Below the pieces are notes generated by a model that was not told the DNA's origin, ran no database searches, and saw nothing but the letters and a program-made list of their open reading frames with translations. The translations under genes and the position numbers were made by a program. 38,943 nucleotides of DNA from Desulfosarcinaceae bacterium. Its GTDB lineage: Bacteria > Desulfobacterota > Desulfobacteria > Desulfobacterales > Desulfosarcinaceae. Positions within the stretch are counted from its first letter, which is position 1; every line of letters begins with the position of its first letter. The stretch is from positions 1-38,943 of the forward strand of contig JASJCL010000047.1 in assembly GCA_030066015.1 (NCBI GenBank). The letters are read 5' to 3'. Below are positions 7,008 through 16,926 of this stretch, one piece after another.

Positions 7008-9328
7008 GCAAGCCCCCCGCGCCTTCGCAGCAGCCATTCAAGACCGAAACAGGTGAGCAAGAGCAAAAAGACCAGGGGAATGTCCCACACCTCCACCTGG
7101 ACGTTCAGCGTGTCCATTTTCCGCGTGGATTTCAGCCGTTCGAAGAGGTTTTCAGCAGTCGCGGGACGGTAGTAGTGACCGCCGCCGGCAGCGGCGATTT
7201 GGGCCAGCAACGCCTGGTTCAGCCGCGTGTCCCGCATCTCCACTACGGCGTCTGACACCAGAAAACTCCGCGTCGCCAGAGGGGCCGGCGTCGCCGTCTG
7301 CGATGGCGCTATCTCCAGGTGGTAAATCCCTGGTGTTGGGGCGGTGAATTCGGCGATAAATTCACCGGGCCGGGCGATATCCGCAGACATCGGGAGGTCT
7401 GCTATGGCCTCGTCGGGATCGGTGACTTTCAGCCAGGCAACTGTTTGGGGTACCGGCCGATGGGCCTCATCGTAGATCCGGGCCCGGATGGTCACCCTGT
7501 CGCCGCTACTGATGTGACGGGGCTTGACAAAGATAGCCACCGGCGCCGGTGTATCCGCCGTCAGCCAACGCAGCATCTGCCGCCAGAATCTTTCGTGAGA
7601 GGTGTCTTCGTGTGGTTTGAGCATCTGCCAACGCCAGGTCGTGGCGGTCATGACCGCCATGGTTCTGCCACGGCCATAGCGCTGGTGGGCCAAAACCGGT
7701 AATACATGCCCCTGGTTTGTGAGTGCCGGGTGAACCATCAGCACGGTAGCACCCGGCTTGGCGCGGCCGGTGACATTGATACCCTGAAGCACCGGCATCT
7801 CTTTCCAGAGCTGTCGATTGACCGTGTCCTCAACATCCAGACGCAGCATCGTGGACCGCCAGCCTTCATCCGTCAGGCGCGGCGCAAACAATCGGCGGGT
7901 AGGATGATCTCCCGTTCGGGTCTCGCTGCGCAGGGCCGGTGGCAGATCATTGGTGTGCACCAACGCCACTGGAAGAAGATCTTCGACGGGGGTCCCGATA
8001 TACCCGGTATCAAACGCCGTAGACCCGCCCAGCATGAGGAAGCCGCCGCCACGGTGGGAGACGAACGCATGGGTCAACGCCAACTGATCCTCCGTAAAAA
8101 AATCTGGCGAAACGTCACCAAAGATGACGGCGTCGAAGGCGAAAAGCGCTGCTTCAGTATCCGGATAGCCGTCGGCTAGCTCCAGGGGCGACTCGATATT
8201 CTGGCGCAGGAATTTTTGGGGCCCGGTCATTAGATAGGTTTTCAGTCGGATGGCCCTATCGTTTTCCACGGCACGGCGAAGAAATTTATATTCGTTGCGC
8301 GGGTGCCCTTCGATATAGAGGATGTTCGCCCTTTTGGTCGCTTTTTCAATGAGAAATGGCAGCCGGTTGTTGGCCGTGTTTATCTCATCCTGCTGCGCTG
8401 CAATGCGGGCGGTGTAGACCCGAGGACCCTCGAGGTCGGGTATCAGGTGGATGCGGTGTTGTTGCGGGTGGCCGTCCGGCCCCAACACGATCTTTTTGGC
8501 CGCCACAACGCTATCCCCGCTTTCGATCAGAAGCTCTGTGTCAAGACCGGCATAGCCATGGCTCATCACCGTGATTTGCAGTTCGAACAGCGCCCCCTCC
8601 ACCGCCTTGCCATTGGTGGAGACCCGGCTGATGAGGATCTCTTTTTCCGCCTGATCGGAACCCACCCCAATGACGTGAACCGGAATATTGCGGGTGCTTA
8701 AGAGGCCGGCTGACAGCAGCGGATCCTCATCGGCATTGTCGGCACCGTCGGTCACCAGCACCAGGGCCGCCTGGGGCAGGCCCTGCAGGGTCTCGGAAAC
8801 CTCTTGCAACGCTTGGGACAATTGGGTTCTGGCACCTTGAAAGGTCACATCCGCCGGCCCTGTAATGGGGCGAACGCCGCTGTCGAAGGCGAATACACGT
8901 ACGGTGAACTCCTTGCGCAATCGATCGACCAGCCCCGCCTCGCCGTATAGCAGCTCCATCGCGACGTCGCCGCGCGACTGTGATTGGGCCATATCGGGGA
9001 GCGACATACTGCGCGAAGTATCGACCAGGATGTTCAGGTGGTTGTCCCGGGGGCTGGTTGACGAGGTGGTCAAAACCGGCTTCAAGAGGCAAAACAGCAG
9101 GAGCGCCACCACGGCGGTTCTCAGCAAGATCAAGATGGATTTGCGCCGGAAGGTGGTCTGTGCGGTGGTTCGCCGATAGAGAATCACGACGGCCATGACC
9201 AGCAGCGTCCCCCCACCCAGGACAGCCATCCATCCGAAGGGTGTTTGAAACGAAAGGGTCCCCCGAGCCCACGCATCAAGGGGGTGGCCAAGCAAAAAAG
9301 GCAGGATATCCGTGGGATGAATGTTCAC
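7004..9328 (-). CDS. vWA membrane protein with glutamine-amidotransferase-like domain
   Basis: The start is GTG at 9328 with AAGG eight bases upstream, giving 774 residues. There are two N-terminal membrane helices (about 32-50 and 66-83) and a von Willebrand A domain with an intact MIDAS: DTSRS at 103-107, Thr168 and VTDGADN with Asp194. A class I glutamine-amidotransferase-like domain (about 335-455) follows with SHRGGGFLMLGGS but no catalytic Cys in the usual elbow, then beta-rich domains and a final membrane helix near 752-766. Most of the chain should face the periplasm. This is the usual vWA-GATase component of MoxR operons in planctomycetes and deltaproteobacteria. It is translationally coupled to the downstream caspase-fold gene. 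Confidence 0.87.
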   Translation of the reverse strand: MNIHPTDILPFLLGHPLDAWARGTLSFQTPFGWMAVLGGGTLLVMAVVILYRRTTAQTTFRRKSILILLRTAVVALLLFCLLKPVLTTSSTSPRDNHLNILVDTSRSMSLPDMAQSQSRGDVAMELLYGEAGLVDRLRKEFTVRVFAFDSGVRPITGPADVTFQGARTQLSQALQEVSETLQGLPQAALVLVTDGADNADEDPLLSAGLLSTRNIPVHVIGVGSDQAEKEILISRVSTNGKAVEGALFELQITVMSHGYAGLDTELLIESGDSVVAAKKIVLGPDGHPQQHRIHLIPDLEGPRVYTARIAAQQDEINTANNRLPFLIEKATKRANILYIEGHPRNEYKFLRRAVENDRAIRLKTYLMTGPQKFLRQNIESPLELADGYPDTEAALFAFDAVIFGDVSPDFFTEDQLALTHAFVSHRGGGFLMLGGSTAFDTGYIGTPVEDLLPVALVHTNDLPPALRSETRTGDHPTRRLFAPRLTDEGWRSTMLRLDVEDTVNRQLWKEMPVLQGINVTGRAKPGATVLMVHPALTNQGHVLPVLAHQRYGRGRTMAVMTATTWRWQMLKPHEDTSHERFWRQMLRWLTADTPAPVAIFVKPRHISSGDRVTIRARIYDEAHRPVPQTVAWLKVTDPDEAIADLPMSADIARPGEFIAEFTAPTPGIYHLEIAPSQTATPAPLATRSFLVSDAVVEMRDTRLNQALLAQIAAAGGGHYYRPATAENLFERLKSTRKMDTLNVQVEVWDIPLVFLLLLTCFGLEWLLRRRGGLA

Positions 9329-9393
9329 GCGTCACACCTTCGTAGACGGGCGCGGTTCGATCGGAGTGTGAAACCGGAGAAGGCAACCGTTTT

Positions 9394-12300
9394 CTAACGG
9401 TTTTCCATTTCGATATCGGAGAGGGATCGGAAATAGGTTTCAACCATCGACTCATAGTGGGGCGGCGGTGCCTGTCCCGATGGAGAAAAGGGCGTGTCCC
9501 CGAGCCCTTTGTCTGCCAGTTGTTCCCGAAGCGCGGCGGCAAGCTCGCGCACCGGCTCCACGAGTTTTTGCCAGAGGGCGGGCTGTTTCAGGAAATCCTC
9601 GATTTGCGCATTGGTCAGTTCCCGATGGATGGATCTGGCATCGGCCGACCAATCTTCCCCTGCGGCCCATGGCTGCACAAGCCCCCTGGCCAGCTGCCGG
9701 CTGCGTTCAAGTCCGTCCGCAACCCGGTTTGCTTCTCCCCCTTGATCCGCGTCGCCCCTTCCAGGTGCCGAAGAGGAGCCTTTGGGTGGGGTGTCGCGTG
9801 TCGCCAACGTCTGGCGCAAGTTCTCCAACTCCTTCTCCAGTGCTTCCGCTGCACGGGCCGCCGCCTGCAATCGTTCCTCTCCCGAGGTTGGTGCAAGGGC
9901 TTCAATCGCCTGCAATCGACCGCCCAGTCGGGCGATGGCGCGCTCGATGTCGATCTCCTTTTCCATCGCCATCTTGAGGCGGCCGGACCGCAGATCCGCT
10001 TTGCTCTCATCGATCCGCTTCTGGAGGGACTCGGATGTCAGGACACGCCGCACATCTCGGGTCCGACGGGCAACCTCCGGATGGGTGGTATTGCTTTTTG
10101 ACCCCAGCGCCCGGATGAGGTCTTCGGTGTCGGTGATTGTGTCCGCTAAAGCCTCTTTCTTGGCGATGATATCCAACAGATGCGCTTGGGTGTCGGCGGA
10201 GACCTGGCGGGAGGCCGAACCCGTCTCCTGGTCGGCGGCAGATCCTGCCCTTGCCAGATCCCTCACGATCTCGGATTCCTGGGCCTGCAGCTGCTTTGCC
10301 CTTTCGCCGAGAGATTTGATGAGATCGTTCACGGTGGCCCTGCGGCGCTGCATCCGTTTTTCCTGATCCTTGAGCCTCCGCAAGGCGAGTTGTCCGCTGG
10401 CGGCGGCTTCTCCGGGATCGCCCTGAGCGAGGTTGCGAGCGGTTTCCCGCATCTGGTTGACGGCCTGATCCAAGGCATTCAACGAGGAGCGGAGCGGCGT
10501 GCCCGCGGCCTGACGCGACCATCTTTGGGAGAGCGCCTGCGCCTCGCGGCGCAAGGCGTCCTGTTCACGCCGGAGTTCTTCCAGCCGGCGTTGCTGCTGT
10601 GCTGCCGTCATGCGATGCTTGCGCCGTTCGGCATCCAGCTGGGCGCGGTTCAGGCGTTCCTGGCGCTGGGCCAATTCGCGCAGCCGCCTGAGGGCCTCAT
10701 CCGCTTCCCCACGCCCCGCTCCTGCGCCGGTCCTGGGCATCTCGTAGCGGTTTTCCAAGCGACCCATCTCCATATCAAACAATTCCCGCAGATCCTCTCG
10801 CTCACGCTGGGAACTGTCGTATCCTGCCCCTCCACCGGTATTGGACGCCATCTGAAGCGCTGTCTGTCGGCTCTGGGCTTCCGCTTTTAAAATGGCTTGC
10901 AGGGCGGCCTGTTCCGGACCGAGCGCTTCCGCCAAGCTTCGGGAAGAGAGCTTTTCGACGGCGGCCTGCATTTGGTCGACCGCCTCGCTCAGATGGAGCA
11001 CCGAGCGGTCATACGTTTCGTCCGCAAAGGAAAAGCGTTCGGTCAGCCGGGCGAGAGACATCTGCGTCCGTTGGGCAAGGCTTCGCTGGGACTCTGCGAC
11101 CACACCGACGTCGTTGTCGAATCCTTCGCCCGGTGTGCCTCTCTGCCGCATCAGCAGCTTCCATGTGGCGGCGATGATGTTTTTCTGGTTTTCCACGAGG
11201 GCGCTGGGCGGGCGCCCGCGCCCGCCTTGGCCCATCCCGCCAGCCGGACCGGATGCCCGACGAAACGCTTCATCGGTATTGATCACTTCCAGGAAGTAGA
11301 TGTCGGACGTGGCCTCGGCCGGTCCCGTGACGCCATTGTTGTCCCTGGCCGTTAAAAAATAGGAGATGACATCGCCCGGCGCCACGTTGAGATCTTCCAG
11401 ATAGATGAGGGTTTCTGTTTCGACGAGCGGTTCGATCTTCTCTTTCCCAGTAGTGTGGAGAAGATCGACAATATACTCACGGGTGCCGCCGACGTTGTAC
11501 TGCAACGCCAGCCTTGTAAGACCGTAATCATCCGTCGCCGAAACGGCGATGCGGACCTCTTCCAGGGCCATCACCCGCATATCCCTGCCGGGCTGGATGA
11601 TGCTGATTGTGGGTGGAATATCCGGTGCGGCGCGGACCAGGTAGCGGGCCGAATGTTCTACATGCCGCCCCGCCGTATCCAAGGCATCCACGACGTAGGC
11701 ATCGTCTTGCGTCACGGTAAAGGTGCCGGTGGCGGTGGTATCCGCCACGGTCAACTGGACGGCCGGCCCCTGTTCGAATCGCAACAAAGCGCTCTGCACC
11801 GGGCTATCGAAGGCCACCTGCACGTCTACCTGGGTGCCTTCCGGCGCCATGATGTCACCGGAATTTTGTTCGGTTTTGCTTTCGATCCCGGTATAGGCGG
11901 GATAGCGGTAGTCCACAGCGATGCTATCCACCCGGGTCAGATCGAAGACCTGGATGCGGAACTGCGGGGAGCGGCGGTATCCGCTGGTGACGTAGTAGTC
12001 CATGTCGCTGCTGACACGGTGTAGCAAGTGCTGAAACCGGTTCGTTGAATCGCTGGTCTGCATGGTCAACGGCTGCCATTCGTCAGCGCCTTCGCGGGTA
12101 TGGAGAAGAACGGATTTCGACCTGGCCGTTTCTATCGTGACGGAAATGGTGACATCGCTGCCGCGCCGGATGAGGATATCGCCGGGGGACACCGCTAACG
12201 CTGCTGTATGGGTCACGCTCAGGCTGTGCATCGGCAAGGGCCAGATCACCCGGCGGGCAGCGTCGGCAAATCGATCCGAATACCAGATCGCGCTGGCCAA

Positions 12301-12783
12301 CAGCAGGATCAGGCTGAAGGCGGCAGCGGCGGCAAACCAGGTCGGTCGGGCGTCTGCCGTCCGCTGGAGGTTCTCTCCGGCCACATGCGTCAGCGTGTCG
12401 CGCCAGAGGGAGGTAATGAGCTGGGAATGGGGCTGCGTGCCGTTTTTGTCCCAGACATCCATCGCGGTCAGCAGCCGCTGTTCGAGGTCGGGGGTCCGCT
12501 CATCGATGTAGTGGGCCAGCTGGCGATCCTCTGCGTTGAAGCGTCGCGCGGAACGGCCGTACTTCCATACCAGGGCCGCCGCGGCGATCACCAAGATTGA
12601 AAAGAGCAGGACGGAGACTGCGGTCACGGGCGGCAGCGCCATTGCCGACAGCGCACTGAGGATGAAAAGCGTCGAGAGAAACGCCAGGCTCCAGCCGATC
12701 TGTCTCAGATGCAGGATCAAGATACGGCGGCGGCGGACGCGCTCGATGACCGCGAGCAGTTCATTTATGGGGGATGAAGCCAT
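9394..12783 (-). CDS. giant DUF4175-type membrane/coiled-coil protein
   Basis: The ATG at 12783 (MASSPINELL) has GAGGCG six to seven bases upstream and gives 1129 residues; an upstream in-frame extension has no RBS. Two membrane helices occur near residues 27-50 and 54-75, with a third near 150-170. A beta-rich periplasmic region up to about 510 follows, then a Gly-rich linker (GPAGGMGQGGRGRPP). A very long charged helical/coiled-coil part (about 540-900) is full of Gln, Glu and Arg with LRRLRELAQRQERLNRAQLD, and more helices follow to the end. This order matches DUF4175 proteins. Such proteins accompany MoxR and vWA genes and probably serve as a scaffold at the inner membrane; no enzymatic motif is visible. 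Confidence 0.82.
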   Translation of the reverse strand: MASSPINELLAVIERVRRRRILILHLRQIGWSLAFLSTLFILSALSAMALPPVTAVSVLLFSILVIAAAALVWKYGRSARRFNAEDRQLAHYIDERTPDLEQRLLTAMDVWDKNGTQPHSQLITSLWRDTLTHVAGENLQRTADARPTWFAAAAAFSLILLLASAIWYSDRFADAARRVIWPLPMHSLSVTHTAALAVSPGDILIRRGSDVTISVTIETARSKSVLLHTREGADEWQPLTMQTSDSTNRFQHLLHRVSSDMDYYVTSGYRRSPQFRIQVFDLTRVDSIAVDYRYPAYTGIESKTEQNSGDIMAPEGTQVDVQVAFDSPVQSALLRFEQGPAVQLTVADTTATGTFTVTQDDAYVVDALDTAGRHVEHSARYLVRAAPDIPPTISIIQPGRDMRVMALEEVRIAVSATDDYGLTRLALQYNVGGTREYIVDLLHTTGKEKIEPLVETETLIYLEDLNVAPGDVISYFLTARDNNGVTGPAEATSDIYFLEVINTDEAFRRASGPAGGMGQGGRGRPPSALVENQKNIIAATWKLLMRQRGTPGEGFDNDVGVVAESQRSLAQRTQMSLARLTERFSFADETYDRSVLHLSEAVDQMQAAVEKLSSRSLAEALGPEQAALQAILKAEAQSRQTALQMASNTGGGAGYDSSQREREDLRELFDMEMGRLENRYEMPRTGAGAGRGEADEALRRLRELAQRQERLNRAQLDAERRKHRMTAAQQQRRLEELRREQDALRREAQALSQRWSRQAAGTPLRSSLNALDQAVNQMRETARNLAQGDPGEAAASGQLALRRLKDQEKRMQRRRATVNDLIKSLGERAKQLQAQESEIVRDLARAGSAADQETGSASRQVSADTQAHLLDIIAKKEALADTITDTEDLIRALGSKSNTTHPEVARRTRDVRRVLTSESLQKRIDESKADLRSGRLKMAMEKEIDIERAIARLGGRLQAIEALAPTSGEERLQAAARAAEALEKELENLRQTLATRDTPPKGSSSAPGRGDADQGGEANRVADGLERSRQLARGLVQPWAAGEDWSADARSIHRELTNAQIEDFLKQPALWQKLVEPVRELAAALREQLADKGLGDTPFSPSGQAPPPHYESMVETYFRSLSDIEMENR

Positions 12784-12854
12784 AGACGCCTCAGTACTTT
12801 CACCGATACGGTGAGGGCCGCATCGCACCGCCGATCGGCCGTCCCTGTAGACCT

Positions 12855-14906
12855 TCAGCGATAGGTGCGATTGGCCAGATAAGTTTCAAAAAACGCCAGC
12901 CCGAGCACCAGCGACAGAAGCCACCACCAGTGCTGCTGGGATGTTTCCTGCTGGCCTTTACGCCGCGGGGACGGGGCGGTATCAGGAACCGCCTGGCCGT
13001 AAGGTGACACGCTCACCCGGTTACGGATCTCCGTTGCCGAAAGGGGCGTAAAGTCCGATTCACGGGCGGATACGTTCACGCTGAATCGACCCGTCCGGTT
13101 GCCGGCTTGGGTTTCATAGATTCCCGGTTCGTCGGTGGCATCAAAAAACGCCGTACCGTCAGGGGTTGCGGGCAAGAGGGTCTCGCGGCCCAAGGGGGAT
13201 GTTATTCGGACCACACTGTCTGCCGGGATCTTCAGGGGGGCGATCTCTCCGATCACATAGCGCGCCGGCTCATCGCGGTCGCCGGTCAAATAGCGGACGG
13301 CCGCATGCAGCATGGGTAGGTACATCACCTGCCGGGGGAAATTGCTCCACACCGGATCCAATGAGGAGGTAAAGAGCAGCACCCTGCCGAGGCCAGCGCT
13401 CTTTTCCACCAGGGCCGCGTGGCCGTTGTCAAATCCCAGGATCACCGTGCTCTCCGCCGCAGGATCGGTCACCCAGTAGCCGTGAAAGCGGGCCGCGCCA
13501 AATGTGGCGGTTTCACCCATCTGCAGGGCACGAACGATGGCGTGCCGCTCTTCAAGCCGGGTGATTGCCAGCGCTCCGCCATCGATCAGCACCTCTTTGC
13601 GGCGCAGGAGGGCCGGCGAGATCGCCGCCCAAGTGCGGTTGAAGGCATCGCTGTCCACCCCATCTGCGGGCGCCAGCAGCACTCCCCCGCCGCCCTTGGC
13701 GTAAGCGACCAGGGTGCTGGTTTGTGCCGGTTCCAGCGCATCGATGTCCATCAGAACCACCGCGGCATAAGCTGCCAGCGCATCTGGCCGAAATTCGTCC
13801 ACCGCTCTGACATCGACCTGAAACATTGCATCGGGATGCCCCTCGAGGGCGGAATGAAACCAAACGCTTGCATCCCCTGCATCGCTCCGCTGCGAGGAGT
13901 TGTCCGAAACCAACAATACCCGCCGCGGGGGTTCCACCACAAAGGTGAAAAAGTGCTGGTTGTCGCGTTCAAAACGGTCCCCTTGCACCATCAAAACACC
14001 GCTATGTAGGCCGGGACGGATCACCGTGATGGGGAATGTCACAACCTGTTCCGCTCCGGCCGCCAGATCGAGGCGGCGGTCTGCCACTTGCCTGCCATCG
14101 ATCTCGAGCCACACGCGGGCCTCTTCTGCCTGCCGATTGCCGGCGTTTTTAATGCGGCCGACGATCTTATGGGATTCATCCCGATCGGTGGGAAGCGCCG
14201 TCACCGTGACATCCGCAACTGCCAGATTGGATGTCGCGGCGTCGCCAATCTGGACGCTCTCGAACCGAATCCCCGGACGCATTGTCCAGGGATCACCGTA
14301 GTCGGATACGGCACTGCGCTGGAAATCGGAAACCATGCAAATCGTTTGTTCGGGGGTATTCGCCGACCGCAGGATCTGGTCCGCCAAACGAAAGGCCGGC
14401 ACAAAATGGGTGGGACGGTGATCCGGTGGGGGAAGCGTCTGCACAAAAGTCGTGAGGGCGGCATGATCCGTAGTTAAGGGATGGATGGGGCCCGTTCGGT
14501 CGGAAAAAGTGATAATCGCTGCTTCATCGACCGGCTGCAGCGACGTGAGTCGGTCGATGACCGCCGCTTTGGCCTCCTGGAAGCGGTCGCCATAGCCCAT
14601 GCTCATGGAGGTGTCCAACGCAATCACCAGGGTCTGGGGCGTATACCCGAGCCGCTTCGGTGAGGCGCCGCTGAGAATCGGACGTGCAAAGGCAAAGGCC
14701 AGCAGCGCCACTATGGCCGCTCGCACCCCCAGCAGCAACCATTGCTGGATCATCTGGAAATGGACCTGTTTCTTCGGTGCACTTTTCAAAAAGCGAACGG
14801 TGGGCAGGAGGATCCGCTCGGCCCGCTGCCGGTGAATCAAATGGATCGCCAGCGGGATGCCGATACCCAAAAGTCCCAATAAAAACCATGGGGATAGGAA
14901 GGACAT
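12855..14906 (-). CDS. BatA-type membrane protein with vWA domain
   Basis: The ATG at 14906 gives 683 residues and begins MSFLSPWFLLGLLGIGIPLA, the standard BatA_N start: a first membrane helix, then IHLIHR and a second helix at about 55-77. A vWA domain follows with MIDAS residues DTSMS at 98-102, then a beta-sandwich part. An amidotransferase-like fold sits around residues 350-440 (VVLMDIDALEP...YAKGGGGVLLAP), and a last helix lies near 660-678 before a basic tail. The start lies two bases after the upstream DUF58 stop, so the genes are coupled. Bat proteins with MoxR are linked to stress tolerance and to insertion of metals or folding of envelope proteins in other bacteria. Confidence 0.88.
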   Translation of the reverse strand: MSFLSPWFLLGLLGIGIPLAIHLIHRQRAERILLPTVRFLKSAPKKQVHFQMIQQWLLLGVRAAIVALLAFAFARPILSGASPKRLGYTPQTLVIALDTSMSMGYGDRFQEAKAAVIDRLTSLQPVDEAAIITFSDRTGPIHPLTTDHAALTTFVQTLPPPDHRPTHFVPAFRLADQILRSANTPEQTICMVSDFQRSAVSDYGDPWTMRPGIRFESVQIGDAATSNLAVADVTVTALPTDRDESHKIVGRIKNAGNRQAEEARVWLEIDGRQVADRRLDLAAGAEQVVTFPITVIRPGLHSGVLMVQGDRFERDNQHFFTFVVEPPRRVLLVSDNSSQRSDAGDASVWFHSALEGHPDAMFQVDVRAVDEFRPDALAAYAAVVLMDIDALEPAQTSTLVAYAKGGGGVLLAPADGVDSDAFNRTWAAISPALLRRKEVLIDGGALAITRLEERHAIVRALQMGETATFGAARFHGYWVTDPAAESTVILGFDNGHAALVEKSAGLGRVLLFTSSLDPVWSNFPRQVMYLPMLHAAVRYLTGDRDEPARYVIGEIAPLKIPADSVVRITSPLGRETLLPATPDGTAFFDATDEPGIYETQAGNRTGRFSVNVSARESDFTPLSATEIRNRVSVSPYGQAVPDTAPSPRRKGQQETSQQHWWWLLSLVLGLAFFETYLANRTYR

Positions 14907-14908
14907 CG

Positions 14909-15820
14909 TCAAAAGCTCTTGGCGCGCTTGGACAGATAGGACGCCAGCGCGATGTTCATAGGTTTGGCGGTGTTCAGCAGACAATAATCCATGCCGCCGG
15001 ACCGGCACTTTTCCTTGAAAAAATCACAGAATCGGCCGATCTCCTGCAAATAGGTCTCTCGCACCTGTTGGGGCACGGATTTTTGCACCTCGTGGGTTTC
15101 ACTGTCTACAAAGTCCGCAATTCGTTCGAACGGAAAGGTCAGTTCGGCCTCGTCCAGGACGTGAAACACGATGACATCACTCCCTTGCGCCCGCAACTGC
15201 TGCAAGGCGCCCGCAGTGGCGTCGACGTCGTCGAGCAGATCGCTGATCAGGATCACCAACCCCTTGCGTTTGAGAGAATGGGCGAGGTCGGCAACCGGCC
15301 GCAGGATATTGGTGGCTTGGCCGCTAGTGGTTTTGCTGAGGGCCCCTAGAATGTTCATGAGGTGCCCCCGGCGGAAGCGGGATGGCAGGTAGTGCCGAAT
15401 CTTTTGGTCGAAAGTGATCAGTCCCACTGCATCCCGCTGACCGGAAATGAAATAGGCCAGTGACGCTGCCAGCGTGCGGGCGAATTCCAGTTTAGTGACG
15501 CTGCCGGACCCGTAACCCATGGAGGCACTGCAATCCAGCAGGATGTGACAGCTGAGATTGGTTTCATCTTCAAATTGCTTGAGATACAATTTTCCCGAGC
15601 GGGCGTAGACCTTCCAATCCACATAGCGCATATCATCCCCCGGAAAATAGTGCCGGTAGTCGGAGAATTCCGTACTGAAACCGTGATGGGGACTTTTGTG
15701 CAAGCCCGCCAGGAAGCCCTCAACCGCCACTCGGGCACGCAGCTCCAAATTGGCAATGCTTGCCAGGAGTGACGGATCAAGTACATCCGGAAGGCGGACG
15801 CTGGGTTCGGTCGCGGTCAT
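14909..15820 (-). CDS. DUF58 domain protein
   Basis: This 303-residue cytosolic protein has the DUF58 signature EFSDYRHYFPGDDMRYVDWK at residues 51-70, followed by a vWA-like fold with DCSAS at 96-100. It has no membrane segment. DUF58 proteins are the usual adaptor encoded directly after MoxR, probably passing the AAA+ ATPase's action to the vWA membrane proteins. Spacing is 21 bases after moxR and two bases before the BatA-type gene, so it is a central member of the operon. The ATG at 15820 is the natural start. Confidence 0.93.
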   Translation of the reverse strand: MTATEPSVRLPDVLDPSLLASIANLELRARVAVEGFLAGLHKSPHHGFSTEFSDYRHYFPGDDMRYVDWKVYARSGKLYLKQFEDETNLSCHILLDCSASMGYGSGSVTKLEFARTLAASLAYFISGQRDAVGLITFDQKIRHYLPSRFRRGHLMNILGALSKTTSGQATNILRPVADLAHSLKRKGLVILISDLLDDVDATAGALQQLRAQGSDVIVFHVLDEAELTFPFERIADFVDSETHEVQKSVPQQVRETYLQEIGRFCDFFKEKCRSGGMDYCLLNTAKPMNIALASYLSKRAKSF

Positions 15821-15841
15821 GGTCTCTTCGCCGAAGCCTCC

Positions 15842-16900
15842 TTAAATATCGGAAGCGGGCACCGGTATGGTTTCCAACAGCCGGTCGATCACGTGGGTGG
15901 TGTCGATACGCTCGGCCTGGGCGTGAAAGTTAACAATGATGCGGTGCCGCATGACGGGGTGGGCGAGTGCTCGGATATCGTCGTAGGCAACATTGTAGCG
16001 CCCGCTCAGCAGGGCCCGCACCTTTGCACCCAGAATCAGGAATTGGGATGCACGCAAGCCGGCACCCCAGCTCACCCATTTCTTTACCGCTTCCGGGGCG
16101 GTGCCGTTGCCCGGTCGGCTGGCCGCCGTCAGGCGGACGGCGTAGCGCGTCACCTCCTGGGCAACCGGAACCTGCCGCACAAGCCTCTGGAAATCGATGA
16201 TATCGGATCCGTGCAGGATCGGCTCGGCCGATATAGCCGCTGTTCCCGTGGTGCTGTCCACCACGGCGATCTCCTCCGCCTCTGGTAGATAGTCGATTAA
16301 AATTTTGAACATGAACCGGTCGAGCTGTGCTTCGGGGAGGGGATAGGTGCCCTCCAGTTCGATGGGATTCTGGGTGGCCAGGACAAAAAATGGTGCGTCC
16401 ATGTGATACGTGACTCCGCCGACCGTTACCTGCTGCTCCTCCATGGCTTCAAGCAGGGCGGACTGGGTCTTGGGGGGCGTTCGGTTAATCTCATCGGCAA
16501 GCAGGATGTTGGCGAATATGGGGCCCCTGACGAACTTGAGCTGCCGCCGACCCGTGACCGGGTCCTCCTCGAGCACTTCGGTCCCGATGACGTCCGCCGG
16601 CATCAGGTCGGGCGTAAACTGGATGCGACCGAACTTGAGCCGGGTGATGTCGGCCAGGGTTTTTATGAGCAGGGTTTTGGCCAGTCCCGGCACCCCGGTG
16701 ATCAAGGCGTGTCCACCAGCAAAAAGGGCGATCAGAACCAGTTGGATGACATCATCCTGACCGACGATCACCTTGCGCAGTTCCCGGAGGATCATTTCAC
16801 GGCTGTTTTTCAGGCGCTCGACCAACGCCAGGTCATCATCGGTCTCCACGACCGGTTTTGCATCTCTTACCATCGTGTCCGCCATGGGAGGGGTCTCCAT
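15842..16900 (-). CDS. MoxR-family AAA+ ATPase
   Basis: This 352-residue chaperone-like ATPase is the motor of the operon. Walker A is GVPGLAKT (residues 69-76, with Ala in the place often held by Gly/Ala in MoxR). Walker B is ILLADEINR at 132-140, followed by the MoxR block TPPKTQSALLEAMEE. Sensor 1 is FVLATQNPIELEGTYPLPEA. A C-terminal helical lid completes the fold. The ATG at 16900 has no obvious close RBS; the second Met (16885) has GGAG nine bases upstream and may be the true start. MoxR proteins act with vWA-domain partners to mature or remodel protein complexes. Confidence 0.95.
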   Translation of the reverse strand: METPPMADTMVRDAKPVVETDDDLALVERLKNSREMILRELRKVIVGQDDVIQLVLIALFAGGHALITGVPGLAKTLLIKTLADITRLKFGRIQFTPDLMPADVIGTEVLEEDPVTGRRQLKFVRGPIFANILLADEINRTPPKTQSALLEAMEEQQVTVGGVTYHMDAPFFVLATQNPIELEGTYPLPEAQLDRFMFKILIDYLPEAEEIAVVDSTTGTAAISAEPILHGSDIIDFQRLVRQVPVAQEVTRYAVRLTAASRPGNGTAPEAVKKWVSWGAGLRASQFLILGAKVRALLSGRYNVAYDDIRALAHPVMRHRIIVNFHAQAERIDTTHVIDRLLETIPVPASDI

Positions 16901-16926
16901 TCTCGCACCGTTGCCGATACCTTCTC